Positions 1 through 8,511 of a stretch of 64,000 nt of DNA are shown piece after piece (position 1 is the stretch's first letter; each line of letters begins with the position of its first letter). The DNA comes from Candidatus Gastranaerophilales bacterium. GTDB lineage: Bacteria > Cyanobacteriota > Vampirovibrionia > Gastranaerophilales > Gastranaerophilaceae. The translations under genes and the position numbers were made by a program. The stretch lies in contig CALUSI010000003.1 of NCBI GenBank assembly GCA_944323395.1, positions 1-64,000 on the forward strand. The letters run 5' to 3'. The notes beneath the pieces were generated by a model. It had not been told where the DNA came from. It made no database searches and was given only the letters and a program-made list of their open reading frames with translations.

Positions 1-263
1 CCTTTGTTTAATTCTACACAGACACCGCCGGCATTTATTATTTTATTATTATAATTAGGACCTTTTTGGTCTTTTCCGAGTCCTAAAATGCCATTTTCTG
101 ATTGAAATATTATATTTATATTTTCATCAACATAATTCGCCGCTTCAGTCGGTAAACCTATGCCAAGAGTTACGATATCGTTTTCTTTAAATTCTTTTGC
201 AATTCTTCTTGCAATGATTTCTTTTATCTTTTCTTTTGTTAAGCTTTCCATTGTTAAGGTCAT
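1..263 (-). CDS. 3-oxoacid (acetate/butyrate-type) CoA-transferase subunit B, partial
   Basis: This is the N-terminal part (about 87 codons) of the beta subunit of a family I CoA-transferase; the rest lies beyond the left edge. The enzyme moves CoA between a short-chain acyl-CoA and a free acid. Read on the minus strand, the protein begins MTLTMESLTKEKIKEI and shows GIGLPTEAANYVDEN, then FQSENGILGLG. The SENG motif carries the family's catalytic glutamate (established knowledge). The ATG overlaps the stop of the alpha-subunit gene by one base (TAATG), as is usual for this pair, so the two are translationally coupled. The second ATG (MESLTKE) is an alternative start. The physiological substrate cannot be told from the sequence. 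Confidence 0.85.
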   Translation of the reverse strand, partial: MTLTMESLTKEKIKEIIARRIAKEFKENDIVTLGIGLPTEAANYVDENINIIFQSENGILGLGKDQKGPNYNNKIINAGGVCVELNK

Positions 264-916
264 TAGTTTCCCTCACTATTAACAATGTAATCAATAAATA
301 TTCCGGGAAGTACAACTTCATTTGGGTCTATTGTCTCAACAATTTTTTCTGCTTGCACAATAACAACGTCTGCAGCTGTTGCCATTGATGTATTAAAGTT
401 TCTTGTTGTTCCTTCATATTTTACATTGCCATATTTATCAACAATTGTTCCATAAATAATTGCTATATCTGCACCTAACGGCTCTTCAAAAATATATTTC
501 TTTCCGTATATTTCTATTGTTTTTTTACCGTTCTCTAAAATTGTGCCAACACCTGTAGGAGTCAAAACACCACCAAGACCGGATCCTTTTGCATGAATTT
601 TCTCAACTAATGTTCCCATAGGGTAAAATTCTACTTCTATTTCTCCCGAGTGCATTTTTTTACCTGTTGTTGGGTTCGTTCCGATATGTGTTGTAATAAC
701 TTTTTTTATCATTCCTTCTTTTTGTATTAATAAACCTTTGTCTTTATCGGGAAATGATGTATCATTACAGATTAATGTTAGACCCTTGATATCTTCATCT
801 ACTATAGCATTAATAATTTTATCCGGGGTGCCGCAACTTAAAAAACCTCCAACCATAATTGTTGAATTATTTTTTACTAATTTTGCCGCTTCTTTTGCTG
901 ATATTATTTTTTTCAA
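263..916 (-). CDS. 3-oxoacid (acetate/butyrate-type) CoA-transferase subunit A
   Basis: This 217-residue protein is the alpha subunit of a family I CoA-transferase (ScoA/AtoD/CtfA type). It has the conserved beginning KEAAKLVKNNSTIMVGGF, then GTPDKIINAI, and later EPLGADIAIIYGTIVDKYGN and the GTTRNFNTSMATAADVV region typical of these subunits. Length is normal. The only workable start is TTG (minus strand, 914-916), because the next in-frame ATG would remove the first 20 residues, including the start of the Rossmann-like fold; a GGAA lies about eight bases upstream of it. The beta-subunit gene follows with a one-base overlap. In a fermenter this pair may use acetate as CoA acceptor, but that is inference. 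Confidence 0.88.
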   Translation of the reverse strand: MKKIISAKEAAKLVKNNSTIMVGGFLSCGTPDKIINAIVDEDIKGLTLICNDTSFPDKDKGLLIQKEGMIKKVITTHIGTNPTTGKKMHSGEIEVEFYPMGTLVEKIHAKGSGLGGVLTPTGVGTILENGKKTIEIYGKKYIFEEPLGADIAIIYGTIVDKYGNVKYEGTTRNFNTSMATAADVVIVQAEKIVETIDPNEVVLPGIFIDYIVNSEGN

Positions 917-1080
917 GAAATATTCCGTTCTAAATAAAGATATCTTTCCTTGTCTATACTAGCATAAACTTTTCTACATATTTTATTTATTAACAATTTG
1001 TAATGCTTGTTATACAAAACAATGTCAAATTTATTTGATATATTAGCTGTATTATTTTAATGTTATTTGGGAGGTAATAA

Positions 1081-1992
1081 ATGAGCAGAATAAATGTATG
1101 TATTACTTGTGATAATAATTATGCGAAATATGCTTCTGTAACAATGGCTTCTATATTGTCAAATGCATTAGAAACGGATTCTTATAAGTTTTATATTGTT
1201 TCAAATGATATTTCAAAAGAGAGTAAAGAAAAGATATTACAACTCTTAAAAATAAAAAATTTTGAGATAGAATTTATCACTCCGGAACACAATACCTTTC
1301 AGGAATATATTAATATTCGCACAACTGATCATTTGACTATTGCTTCATTTTTTAGATTGAAATTACCGACTTTGATTCCTAAAGAAGATAAAATTATATA
1401 TTTGGATTGTGATCTTATTGTAAATACCAGTTTGTCTTCGTTATTTAATATAGATATTGATAATTATTATTGCGCAGCAGTAAAAGATGTAGGATATAAA
1501 AGGCTTGCAAAAAGAATTGGTCTTGGGAAAGAACAATTTTATATAAACTCTGGAGTTATGCTTGTAAATTTAAAAAAATGGAGAGCAGATAATGCGGAAC
1601 TAAAATTATCTAACTTTGCAAAAGAGCATCCTGAAAAGTTGGTTTTAGGTGATCAAGATTTGATTAATATTTGTTTTCCAAATGAGATATTGTTGTTAGA
1701 TGGCAAGTGGAATGTGCAGGTTGTAAATTTCTGTTCCCGTTCTGATTATTCTAATAAATTTAATATTTTGCATTATATAGGTGGTTCTAAACCTTGGAAA
1801 ATGGGGTCGTATATTCCGCTTAAAAAATATTATTTTAAATATTTGGAAATGACACAATGGGAAAGTCCTGGTATTGCTTGGCATTTAAAATCTAATATAC
1901 TTGGTGCGTTATTGTATTTTAAACATAGGCCTTTATTTATGTTTCGTCCGGGTTTCTTTAAAGCCTTATTTTATTCAATAACCGGAAAATAA
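1081..1992 (+). CDS. glycosyltransferase family 8 protein
   Basis: This 303-residue protein resembles GT8 retaining glycosyltransferases of the LPS galactosyl/glucosyltransferase type. It starts INVCITCDNNYAKYASVTMASI, the usual GT8 nucleotide-sugar-binding beginning. It carries the metal-binding DxD in IIYLDCDLIV, followed by the YINSGVMLVNLKKWR and GDQDLINICF motifs and an HYIGGSKPW histidine near the end. There is no signal peptide or membrane segment, so it should act at the cytoplasmic face on cell-envelope glycan precursors. The start ATG has a strong ribosome site (GGGAGG) eight bases upstream. It stands alone, divergent from the CoA-transferase genes, so acceptor and donor sugar are unknown. 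Confidence 0.88.
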   Translation: MSRINVCITCDNNYAKYASVTMASILSNALETDSYKFYIVSNDISKESKEKILQLLKIKNFEIEFITPEHNTFQEYINIRTTDHLTIASFFRLKLPTLIPKEDKIIYLDCDLIVNTSLSSLFNIDIDNYYCAAVKDVGYKRLAKRIGLGKEQFYINSGVMLVNLKKWRADNAELKLSNFAKEHPEKLVLGDQDLINICFPNEILLLDGKWNVQVVNFCSRSDYSNKFNILHYIGGSKPWKMGSYIPLKKYYFKYLEMTQWESPGIAWHLKSNILGALLYFKHRPLFMFRPGFFKALFYSITGK

Positions 1993-2068
1993 TTTATATA
2001 TTGTCTGACTTTTTCATGTAAAACTTATATAAAGATTTTAATAAATTGCTGAATCTAGTTACTGTTTA

Positions 2069-2110
2069 TGGTATACTATTTTAAGATAAAATGATATTTG
2101 TTATCATTTT
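2069..2110 (+). promoter_or_regulatory. probable pflB promoter (extended -10) with a downstream inverted repeat
   Basis: TGGTATACT at 2069-2077 matches an extended -10 element; no good -35 lies at normal distance. A perfect 9-bp inverted repeat follows at 2088-2096 and 2102-2110 (AAAATGATA, 5-base spacer, TATCATTTT), just downstream of the expected transcription start. It could be an operator or a 5' mRNA hairpin. It does not match the Rex consensus as I know it. Confidence 0.4.
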
Positions 2111-2147
2111 TCTGTCAGTTATAAATAAAAGATTATGGGAGATAAAA

Positions 2148-4229
2148 ATGGCTATTGCAACATTAAGTGAAATTTCGGATAAAGTAGAATTTAAACCCGG
2201 TAAATGGCAGCACGAAATTAATGTAAGAGATTTTATTCAAAAAAACTATACATTATATGAAGGTGATGCAAGCTTCCTAGCTGATCCTACAAAGGCTACA
2301 GTTCAATTGTGGGAAGAGTGTTGTGAACTTTTCAAAAAAGAACGTGAAAATGGCGGTGTCCTTGATATGGATACTAAAGTTGTATCAACAATTACTTCAC
2401 ACGGCGCAGGTTATATTGATAAAGATTTAGAAAAAATTGTAGGACTTCAGACAGATAAACCTTTAAAACGTTCAATGCAGCCTTTTGGCGGTATCAGAAT
2501 GGCAGAAGGTGCTTGTAAATCATATGGTTATGAGGTCGATCCTGAAGTAACTGAAATATTCACAAAGTATAGAAAAACACATAATCAAGGCGTATTTGAT
2601 TGTTATACTCCTGAAATGAAAGCTGCAAGACATGCTGCTATTCTTACAGGACTACCTGATGCATATGGTCGCGGAAGAATTATAGGTGACTATAGAAGAG
2701 TTGCTTTATATGGTATTGATAGATTAATTGAAGATAAAAAAGAACAGCACGCTTCATTAGATGGCGAAATGAATGCCGAAAAAATTCAATTAAAAGAAGA
2801 AATTGCAGAACAAATAAGAGCACTTCAAGAAATAGCTGAATTAGGTAGAATATACGGTTTTGATATTACAAAACCGGCTCAAAACGCTAAAGAAGCAATT
2901 CAATGGTTGTATTTTGGTTATTTGGCAGCTGTAAAAGAGCAAAATGGTGCTGCTATGAGTATTGGCAGAACTTCTACTTTCTTGGATATTTATATCGAAA
3001 GAGATTTAAAACGCGGTCTTATAACTGAAGAAGAAGCTCAAGAAATGATTGACCATTTTATTATGAAATTAAGATTGGTTAAATTTGCAAGAACACCTGA
3101 ATATAATTCTTTATTCTCAGGAGATCCGACTTGGGTTACTGAATCAATTGGCGGTGTTGGTATTGACGGTCGTCCTTTAGTTACAAAAAATTCTTTCAGA
3201 TATTTACATACACTTGAAAATTTAGGCACAGCACCTGAACCAAATCTCACTGTACTTTGGTCTACCAGATTACCTAAAGCTTTTAAAGAATATTGTGCAA
3301 GAATTTCTATTGCTACTTCATCTATTCAATATGAAAATGATGACTTAATGAGGGTGACTCATGGTGATGATTATGCAATAGCTTGCTGTGTTTCATCAAT
3401 GGTTGTTGGTAAAGAAATGCAGTTCTTCGGAGCTCGTGCTAATTTGGCAAAATGTTTGTTGTATGCAATCAATGGCGGTGTTGATGAAAGATTAAAAGAA
3501 CAAATTGGACCTAAATATCGTCCTATTACTTCTGAATACTTAGATTTTGATGAAGTTATGGAAAAATATGATGATATGATGGAGTGGTTAGCCGGTTTAT
3601 ATGTTAATACTTTAAACGTAATTCACTATATGCATGACAAATATTGTTATGAAAGAGCACAAATGGCTCTGCATGACAGAGATGTAAAACGCTACTTCGC
3701 AACTGGCATTGCAGGTCTTTCTGTTGTTGCTGATTCATTATCTGCTATCAAATATGCAAAAGTAAGAACAATAAGAGATGAAGATGGTATTGTTGTTGAC
3801 TATGAAGTAGAAGGTGCTTTTCCTAAATATGGTAATGATGATGACAGAGTTGACCAATTAGCTGTTGATCTTGTAAAAAGATTTATGGCTAAGATAAGAA
3901 AACACCATACATATAGAAATTCTATTCCTACAATGTCAATTTTGACAATTACATCAAATGTTGTTTATGGTAAAAAGACAGGTAATACACCGGATGGCAG
4001 AAAAGCAGGTATCCCATTGGCACCGGGTGCTAACCCAATGCACAGACGTGATACAAACGGTGCAGTTGCTTCTTTAGCTTCAGTTGCTAAATTACCTTTT
4101 AATGATGCTCAAGATGGTATTTCAAATACATTCTCTATTATTCCTAATGCTTTAGGAAAAGATGAAGTATTTATGGGTGATCTTGCAATTGATTTGGATT
4201 GCGGTTGCTGTGAAGATAATATTAGATAA
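2148..4229 (+). CDS. pflB: pyruvate formate-lyase catalytic core lacking the glycyl-radical C-terminus
   Basis: This 693-residue protein is the catalytic body of pyruvate formate-lyase, which cleaves pyruvate plus CoA to acetyl-CoA and formate. The alignment with PflB is clear through [18 protein letters not shown], the active-site cysteine pair Cys413-Cys414 (IACCVSSM), and the late [20 protein letters not shown] and [15 protein letters not shown] motifs. It then stops at [12 protein letters not shown], where an ordinary PflB (about 760 residues) continues into the glycyl-radical domain. That domain is the next gene, 23 bases downstream. The start at 2148 is chosen for its GGGAGA ribosome site; an upstream in-frame ATG at 2091 has none. 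The core cannot work alone because the radical glycine is missing from it. Confidence 0.93.
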   Translation: MAIATLSEISDKVEFKPGKWQHEINVRDFIQKNYTLYEGDASFLADPTKATVQLWEECCELFKKERENGGVLDMDTKVVSTITSHGAGYIDKDLEKIVGLQTDKPLKRSMQPFGGIRMAEGACKSYGYEVDPEVTEIFTKYRKTHNQGVFDCYTPEMKAARHAAILTGLPDAYGRGRIIGDYRRVALYGIDRLIEDKKEQHASLDGEMNAEKIQLKEEIAEQIRALQEIAELGRIYGFDITKPAQNAKEAIQWLYFGYLAAVKEQNGAAMSIGRTSTFLDIYIERDLKRGLITEEEAQEMIDHFIMKLRLVKFARTPEYNSLFSGDPTWVTESIGGVGIDGRPLVTKNSFRYLHTLENLGTAPEPNLTVLWSTRLPKAFKEYCARISIATSSIQYENDDLMRVTHGDDYAIACCVSSMVVGKEMQFFGARANLAKCLLYAINGGVDERLKEQIGPKYRPITSEYLDFDEVMEKYDDMMEWLAGLYVNTLNVIHYMHDKYCYERAQMALHDRDVKRYFATGIAGLSVVADSLSAIKYAKVRTIRDEDGIVVDYEVEGAFPKYGNDDDRVDQLAVDLVKRFMAKIRKHHTYRNSIPTMSILTITSNVVYGKKTGNTPDGRKAGIPLAPGANPMHRRDTNGAVASLASVAKLPFNDAQDGISNTFSIIPNALGKDEVFMGDLAIDLDCGCCEDNIR

Positions 4230-4252
4230 TTAATAGAAAGAGGTTTTATAAA

Positions 4253-4498
4253 ATGGCTACAATGCAAGAAGAAAACTTAATTAATCTTTTAGATGGTTAT
4301 GTTGAAAAAGGCGGTCATCATTTAAATGTTAATGTTTTCAATCGTGAAACTCTATTGGATGCCCAAAAACATCCTGAAAAGTATCCTCAACTAACTGTTA
4401 GAGTTTCTGGTTACGCTGTTAACTTTATTAAATTAACAAAAGAGCAGCAAGATGATGTTATTTCAAGAACTTTCCATTCTGGTTTGGGAAATAATTAG
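4253..4498 (+). CDS. separate glycyl-radical domain of pyruvate formate-lyase (GrcA/YfiD-like)
   Basis: This 81-residue protein matches the last segment of ordinary Pfl[21 protein letters not shown], then [19 protein letters not shown], the radical loop RVSGYAV with Gly53 as the expected radical site, and the terminal [18 protein letters not shown]. It has its own ribosome site (AAAGAGG) and ATG after the stop of the core gene, so this looks like a stable gene split, not a sequencing frameshift. In E. coli a similar small protein (GrcA/YfiD) substitutes for the damaged C-terminus of PFL (established knowledge). Here it seems to be the only source of the radical glycine for the adjacent core. 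Core plus small protein total 774 residues, close to intact PflB. Confidence 0.9.
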   Translation: MATMQEENLINLLDGYVEKGGHHLNVNVFNRETLLDAQKHPEKYPQLTVRVSGYAVNFIKLTKEQQDDVISRTFHSGLGNN

Positions 4499-4520
4499 TG
4501 TTAGACTTTGTTTCTTTAAT

Positions 4521-4560
4521 TTTTAACACTCTCTCTTATAGTAGAGAGTGTTAAAATTTT
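4521..4560 (+). terminator. intrinsic terminator after the split pfl genes
   Basis: Perfect 14-bp stem (4521-4534 pairing with 4543-4556, TTTTAACACTCTCT) with an 8-base loop, followed by T residues. The A/T ends make it usable from either strand, so it can also stop the convergent minus-strand gene. Confidence 0.85.
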
Positions 4561-4654
4561 ATAAAAAATCTGAAATATGAAAAGGGGTGGGTTAAAACTT
4601 AAACCACATATTAAAAGTTCAGAAAATACAGACAAATGATGATTATTGTATAGA

Positions 4655-5443
4655 TTATTTAATGATTCCGCCCCATTCAACAAGCGTATAGCCATCACGT
4701 TTTATAGGAATCAATTTCTGCGGTTCTAATTTATCATTCTTTTTAGCTTTTTTTATAATTATCTGAATTCTGTTTGAATTTTCTGGTTTTGGCTCAATAT
4801 AAATTGGTAAATAATTTTCTACTTCTTCATTTTGTAAAAAGTATATTTTTACATATTTCCAATTTTTTTCTTTTGTTGTTTTTGACCAGTATCTTACAAA
4901 TTCTTTCTTTTCTTTTTCATTAAACAGCATTTCATCTGCCTTTTGAGATAAGAATTTATCAATATTTTCAGTTTTAACAACAAAACCATATTCTTTATCG
5001 GGCAAAGGTTTTTTAATTTGTATACCATCCCAATAAATATATGGATATTTATTTATTTCGCATGCATGTTTTGAATACTCAAAACCAAATTCTTTATAAG
5101 GTAATTTTTTGCATTTTGTATATTGTGGTTGTAAATCACGAAGATATCCATTTGGTTCTGCTTCAACTAACCAACCATTTTTGTATTGAGGAATAACGTT
5201 ATTATATTTAATAGATTTATCAAGTTTTATACTTATTTGAATTGTTTCTTGTGGGTATAAATATATTGCAGGTTTACGCGTATTGTTCATTAATGTTGGA
5301 ACAATCATTAATGCTACAATAATAGTAGTGGTTAATATACAACTAGAAAGTAAAAAAACTATTAATTTTTTTCTAAATTTAAATATTTCTTCATCGGTTG
5401 GAATATCAACGTTTATTTGTTTATTTTCAATAATATCTTCCAT
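4655..5443 (-). CDS. membrane-anchored protein with a KPAIYLYP motif, function unknown
   Basis: This 262-residue protein has a charged cytoplasmic start (about residues 1-26), one membrane helix (LIVFLLSSCILTTTIIVALM), and then an extracytoplasmic domain opening with KPAIYLYPQETIQISIKL. I recognise KPxIYLYP followed by a beta-rich stretch and a YIYWDG segment as a recurrent pattern in uncharacterised bacterial envelope proteins, but I know no function for it. Further landmarks are GWLVEAEPNGYLRDLQPQYT and the terminal GYTLVEWGGIIK. It lies 13 bases after the gene at 5457-6245 on the same strand, so the two are probably co-transcribed. A role at the cell surface is inference from topology only. 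Confidence 0.7.
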   Translation of the reverse strand: MEDIIENKQINVDIPTDEEIFKFRKKLIVFLLSSCILTTTIIVALMIVPTLMNNTRKPAIYLYPQETIQISIKLDKSIKYNNVIPQYKNGWLVEAEPNGYLRDLQPQYTKCKKLPYKEFGFEYSKHACEINKYPYIYWDGIQIKKPLPDKEYGFVVKTENIDKFLSQKADEMLFNEKEKKEFVRYWSKTTKEKNWKYVKIYFLQNEEVENYLPIYIEPKPENSNRIQIIIKKAKKNDKLEPQKLIPIKRDGYTLVEWGGIIK

Positions 5444-5456
5444 CTCATTCCCCTTT

Positions 5457-6245
5457 TTACATTTCGTATAAGGTTGTGGTTAATTCAGGCAAAAGAATTT
5501 TATCCCTATTTCCATCAATTATAAACGTATATCTATCGTTAGCGTCAAGTCGTTTTTGTTTTATGTTTTCTACATCTTTGTTGTTTGGTTTTTTCATAAA
5601 ACCGTTAATATCTACATCTATTAAACAACTAGAGTTTTCAACATTAACTAAGTCAACATTTTTACATCCATTTTCAAATTTTAAAACCATAATAGTTGAA
5701 CCATCTGCAACAAGAAGAATTGGTTTATTTTTATATTCTTTTAAGTTGTATTTTCTAATTTCTTTCTCAGATAATGTCTTTTCTTTATTCTTGTAAGAAG
5801 TATTGTAAGTGTCTATTAATCTCAACCTCTTCGAAATAATTTCAGCAAAAGCTTTTTCGTTAGAATAATCAATTTTTCCTTCAATTTGTTTCTCCAATGA
5901 AACTATTTGATTTAAAGCAGACCAGTTTCTCTTAATTAAGGACCTACATTCTACGCCTTGACAAGCACTTTCAGAACAAGAATGAGATGAATAGAACAAA
6001 AGAGTAGCAATTGTTCCTACTATACCAATTGTTAAAACAAGAAAAGCAGATAAAATAATAACTATAATAATCTGAACAACATCTTTTACTTTTGGTTTTG
6101 GGCTAGACATTTTAAATAAATATTTAAACAATTTTTTATTTTTTCTTAAATAGTTATAAGATTTATAAGATAAAATAATAGAGTATATTATAAATACTAT
6201 CAAGTTAATAACTAAAATAATAAAGATATAAAAAAGATAAAACAT
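5457..6245 (-). CDS. two-helix membrane protein with a pilin-like C-terminal segment, function unknown
   Basis: This 262-residue protein has an N-terminal membrane helix (about residues 3-25), a basic linker (KSYNYLRKNKKLFKYLF), a second long hydrophobic segment (VVQIIIVIILSAFLVLTIGIVG) and then a soluble domain with several cysteines (CSESACQGVEC). The end of the soluble part, CLIDVDINGFMKKPN to NDRYTFIIDGNRD, resembles the C-terminal 'D-NG-KGPN' region of type IV pilin-like proteins of this lineage, but no prepilin leader is visible. An internal start at MSSPKPKVKD would remove the first helix; I kept the longer form without strong evidence. It is probably in one operon with the KPAIYLYP protein. 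Confidence 0.6.
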   Translation of the reverse strand: MFYLFYIFIILVINLIVFIIYSIILSYKSYNYLRKNKKLFKYLFKMSSPKPKVKDVVQIIIVIILSAFLVLTIGIVGTIATLLFYSSHSCSESACQGVECRSLIKRNWSALNQIVSLEKQIEGKIDYSNEKAFAEIISKRLRLIDTYNTSYKNKEKTLSEKEIRKYNLKEYKNKPILLVADGSTIMVLKFENGCKNVDLVNVENSSCLIDVDINGFMKKPNNKDVENIKQKRLDANDRYTFIIDGNRDKILLPELTTTLYEM

Positions 6246-6363
6246 ATACTAAAACCTCATTATAATTGTATTATTAAATTCGCTTCTAAACAAGTTGTTG
6301 AGCTTAAATCCAATAAAACCCGGGAAACAGATATCGTTTATATGTCGTTTTCTTTTATTCATA

Positions 6364-7056
6364 TTATGAAAATTGTATTGATGAATAAATTAAAACACCG
6401 ATAATAATTAGCATGCTTGCTATAAAAAATATAAAAAAGAATATAACATAAGGAGGTTGTGAATTATATGCGTAAAGAAGTTGCTCTTTTGCATTAAGAC
6501 CTCTACCATATTGTATATAGTTTTCTATGTCTTTTTTTGCAAAATAATAGTTTCCAAGTATTTCATATTTAAAATTTGGAATTTCTCTTGAAAATTTTAT
6601 CAAATCTAAAATAAACTGGTATGGGCATCCATAAAGTCGATTTGTTGAGTCTACTAAAAATTTAATGCACTTTTTATCAGTTAAATTAATTTTGATGAGT
6701 GTATTACTTTTTATCTCATTTCTTCTGCTTATTATATTTTTATTAATAGTTGCGATTGATTCAAATGAAACTATATCATTCTTGAAAATCATTTCTCTTT
6801 TTGACTCTATTAACCCTTTTTTGTATATTATTTCGATGTGACTATGTGATATTCTTATTTCAGATACATATTCTGAACTGTTAATAAGATTGAAAATAAT
6901 AACAAGTATAAAAATGGCTATGAATATACAATTCTCTATTTGAAAATTTTTGCCATGTATTTGGCATAGAAATATGTATATCCCTGCCAATATCGTGATT
7001 AAAATAACGTATAGTAATAACGTAATATATTTTTGTTCAGCTTTTATTTTTATCAT
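6364..7056 (-). CDS. membrane protein, short paralogue of the upstream TPR protein, function unknown
   Basis: This 230-residue protein has two N-terminal membrane helices, a soluble middle domain of about 130 residues, and one C-terminal helix (VIFFFIFFIASMLIIIGVLI). It aligns through its length with the first 230 residues of the gene at 7119-8438: both start MIKIK, both contain FILDLIK followed by EIPNFKY, and both share FAKKDIENY and KEQL/SEQL then Y-SQP. The middle domain may be PH-like in layout, but I cannot establish a family. The upstream DNA is also duplicated (7041-7109), which shows a recent tandem duplication with loss or gain of the TPR part. Confidence 0.65.
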   Translation of the reverse strand: MIKIKAEQKYITLLLYVILITILAGIYIFLCQIHGKNFQIENCIFIAIFILVIIFNLINSSEYVSEIRISHSHIEIIYKKGLIESKREMIFKNDIVSFESIATINKNIISRRNEIKSNTLIKINLTDKKCIKFLVDSTNRLYGCPYQFILDLIKFSREIPNFKYEILGNYYFAKKDIENYIQYGRGLNAKEQLLYAYNSQPPYVIFFFIFFIASMLIIIGVLIYSSIQFS

Positions 7057-7109
7057 TTTACAATAGTACCTTATTATGAAATATTATAAACATCTGAATT
7101 ATTGATGTT
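7041..7109 (-). repeat. duplicated upstream segment, copy A
   Basis: About 69 bases covering the start codon region and leader of the 6364-7056 gene. It closely matches 8423-8491 (shared cores TTTTATCATTTTAC, ATAGTACC and AATTATTGAT), with scattered substitutions. Confidence 0.7.
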
Positions 7110-7118
7110 CTACAATAA

Positions 7119-8438
7119 TTATTTGTATTTTTTGCAAGCGGAAATCCACTTTTCTATATTAATTAAATCCTTTTCATCATATGTAGGATTTGTATGTTTG
7201 AATTCAGGAGTCTCTTCTGCTTGGTCTTGTATGTATTGTAGTATTATTTCTTTATGTTTATAAAAATCTTGAAGTGCAGAGTTGAAATCTGATAAATAAT
7301 ATTTTGCGTAGCCTCTTTGAAAATATGCGTTAGTATATTTATATTTTATGTGCGTGATAACATAGTCATAACATAATTTCATTTCTTCATAGTTCTTTGT
7401 CTTTTTGTATAATCTGCCAAGAATAGAGTATAATTCTATATCTTTTTTGCCTACAAATTTAAAATTATGATATTTCCTGTATATAGATTTTGAATCTATA
7501 TATTTTAACCCTTCTTTTGCAGTTTTTATTGCTTTATCATATTCTTTTAACTTGTTATAACAGTATGCTTTGTCTAAATAAGTTTCTGCTGTGTTAGAAA
7601 AGTATTCTTCTGCTTTATTTAATTCGTTGATTGCTTCTATGTATTGCTTTTTTTCAGTCCGCAGTTCATATGCTTGATTATAATGCTTCATATATTCTTG
7701 TTCTTCTTTTGTCAGTTTACCTGCCGGCATGGATAAGTAACCCATAAAGCATAAATTTCCTATTAAAACAATTATCAAAATTAGGTATATAATTTTGATA
7801 ACTTTGGGCTGACTTTTATAGTCATATTTTAATTGTTCACTAAAAGGGAGTCGCTTTTTATATATACTATAATTTTCTATATCTTTTTTTGCAAATTCAT
7901 AATTACCTTCAATTTGATATTTAAAATTTGGAATTTCTATTGAATTTTTTATTAAATCTAAGATAAATTTATATGGACTTCCCCATAATCTGTTTGAGGA
8001 ATCTTGCAAAAATTGAATTTGACTTGCATTTTTAAGCTCAATTGTAACTACCGAATTGCAATAGATATAACTTGTCTTTCCTGAATTTACTTTATTAATA
8101 GTTACTATTGCTTCGAATACTTCTATATCATCCTTTAAAATTCTTGTTCTTTTTGTTTCTTTTTGCTTCTCTTTATATATTAATTCAATGTAATCTGCTG
8201 ATATTATTATGTCTGATACATATTCAGTTTTATTTTTTATTGACGTAAAAATAAATGGAACAATAACGAATAAAAATACTCCTATTATTGCATAAAGATC
8301 AGAACGGATTTTGATGCTAATATCGGTTTCTGTCATAAACATGAAATATCCTATAAAACCTGATATTACTAATATTGCAATAAGAGCAAGAATTGATATA
8401 AAAACTGAAAACTGTTGCTGAACTTTTATTTTTATCAT
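7119..8438 (-). CDS. membrane protein with C-terminal TPR repeats, function unknown
   Basis: This 439-residue protein has two N-terminal membrane helices (about residues 10-32 and 45-66), a soluble domain of about 130 residues shared with the neighbouring 230-residue paralogue, and a third helix (VIKIIYLILIIVLIGNLCFM). A helical C-terminal region follows, with at least three or four tetratricopeptide-like units (YIEAINELNKAEEYF, YNKLKEYDKAIKTAKEG, YKKTKNYEEMKLCYDYV, YYLSDFNSALQDFYKH). TPRs bind protein partners, so a scaffold role is likely but not proven. The gene lies between the pfl core genes and pflA but on the opposite strand, so a link with PFL is not implied. Confidence 0.7.
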   Translation of the reverse strand: MIKIKVQQQFSVFISILALIAILVISGFIGYFMFMTETDISIKIRSDLYAIIGVFLFVIVPFIFTSIKNKTEYVSDIIISADYIELIYKEKQKETKRTRILKDDIEVFEAIVTINKVNSGKTSYIYCNSVVTIELKNASQIQFLQDSSNRLWGSPYKFILDLIKNSIEIPNFKYQIEGNYEFAKKDIENYSIYKKRLPFSEQLKYDYKSQPKVIKIIYLILIIVLIGNLCFMGYLSMPAGKLTKEEQEYMKHYNQAYELRTEKKQYIEAINELNKAEEYFSNTAETYLDKAYCYNKLKEYDKAIKTAKEGLKYIDSKSIYRKYHNFKFVGKKDIELYSILGRLYKKTKNYEEMKLCYDYVITHIKYKYTNAYFQRGYAKYYLSDFNSALQDFYKHKEIILQYIQDQAEETPEFKHTNPTYDEKDLINIEKWISACKKYK

Positions 8439-8491
8439 TTTACTATAGTACCCTATTTTTAAATATGATAAACGGCTAAATTATTGATATT
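8423..8491 (-). repeat. duplicated upstream segment, copy B
   Basis: Counterpart of 7041-7109, lying over the start region of the 439-residue TPR membrane protein. The two copies share the coding start (MIKIK) and the leader, including the GGTACTATxGTAAAATG arrangement around the start codon read on the minus strand. Confidence 0.7.
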
Positions 8492-8511
8492 TTTTTTATA
8501 TAATAAAGATT

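Noticed and set aside
2091-2147. Earlier in-frame start for the pflB core
   Set aside because: No ribosome site, and the added 19 residues (hydrophobic) match nothing in PflB; GGGAGA precedes the ATG at 2148.
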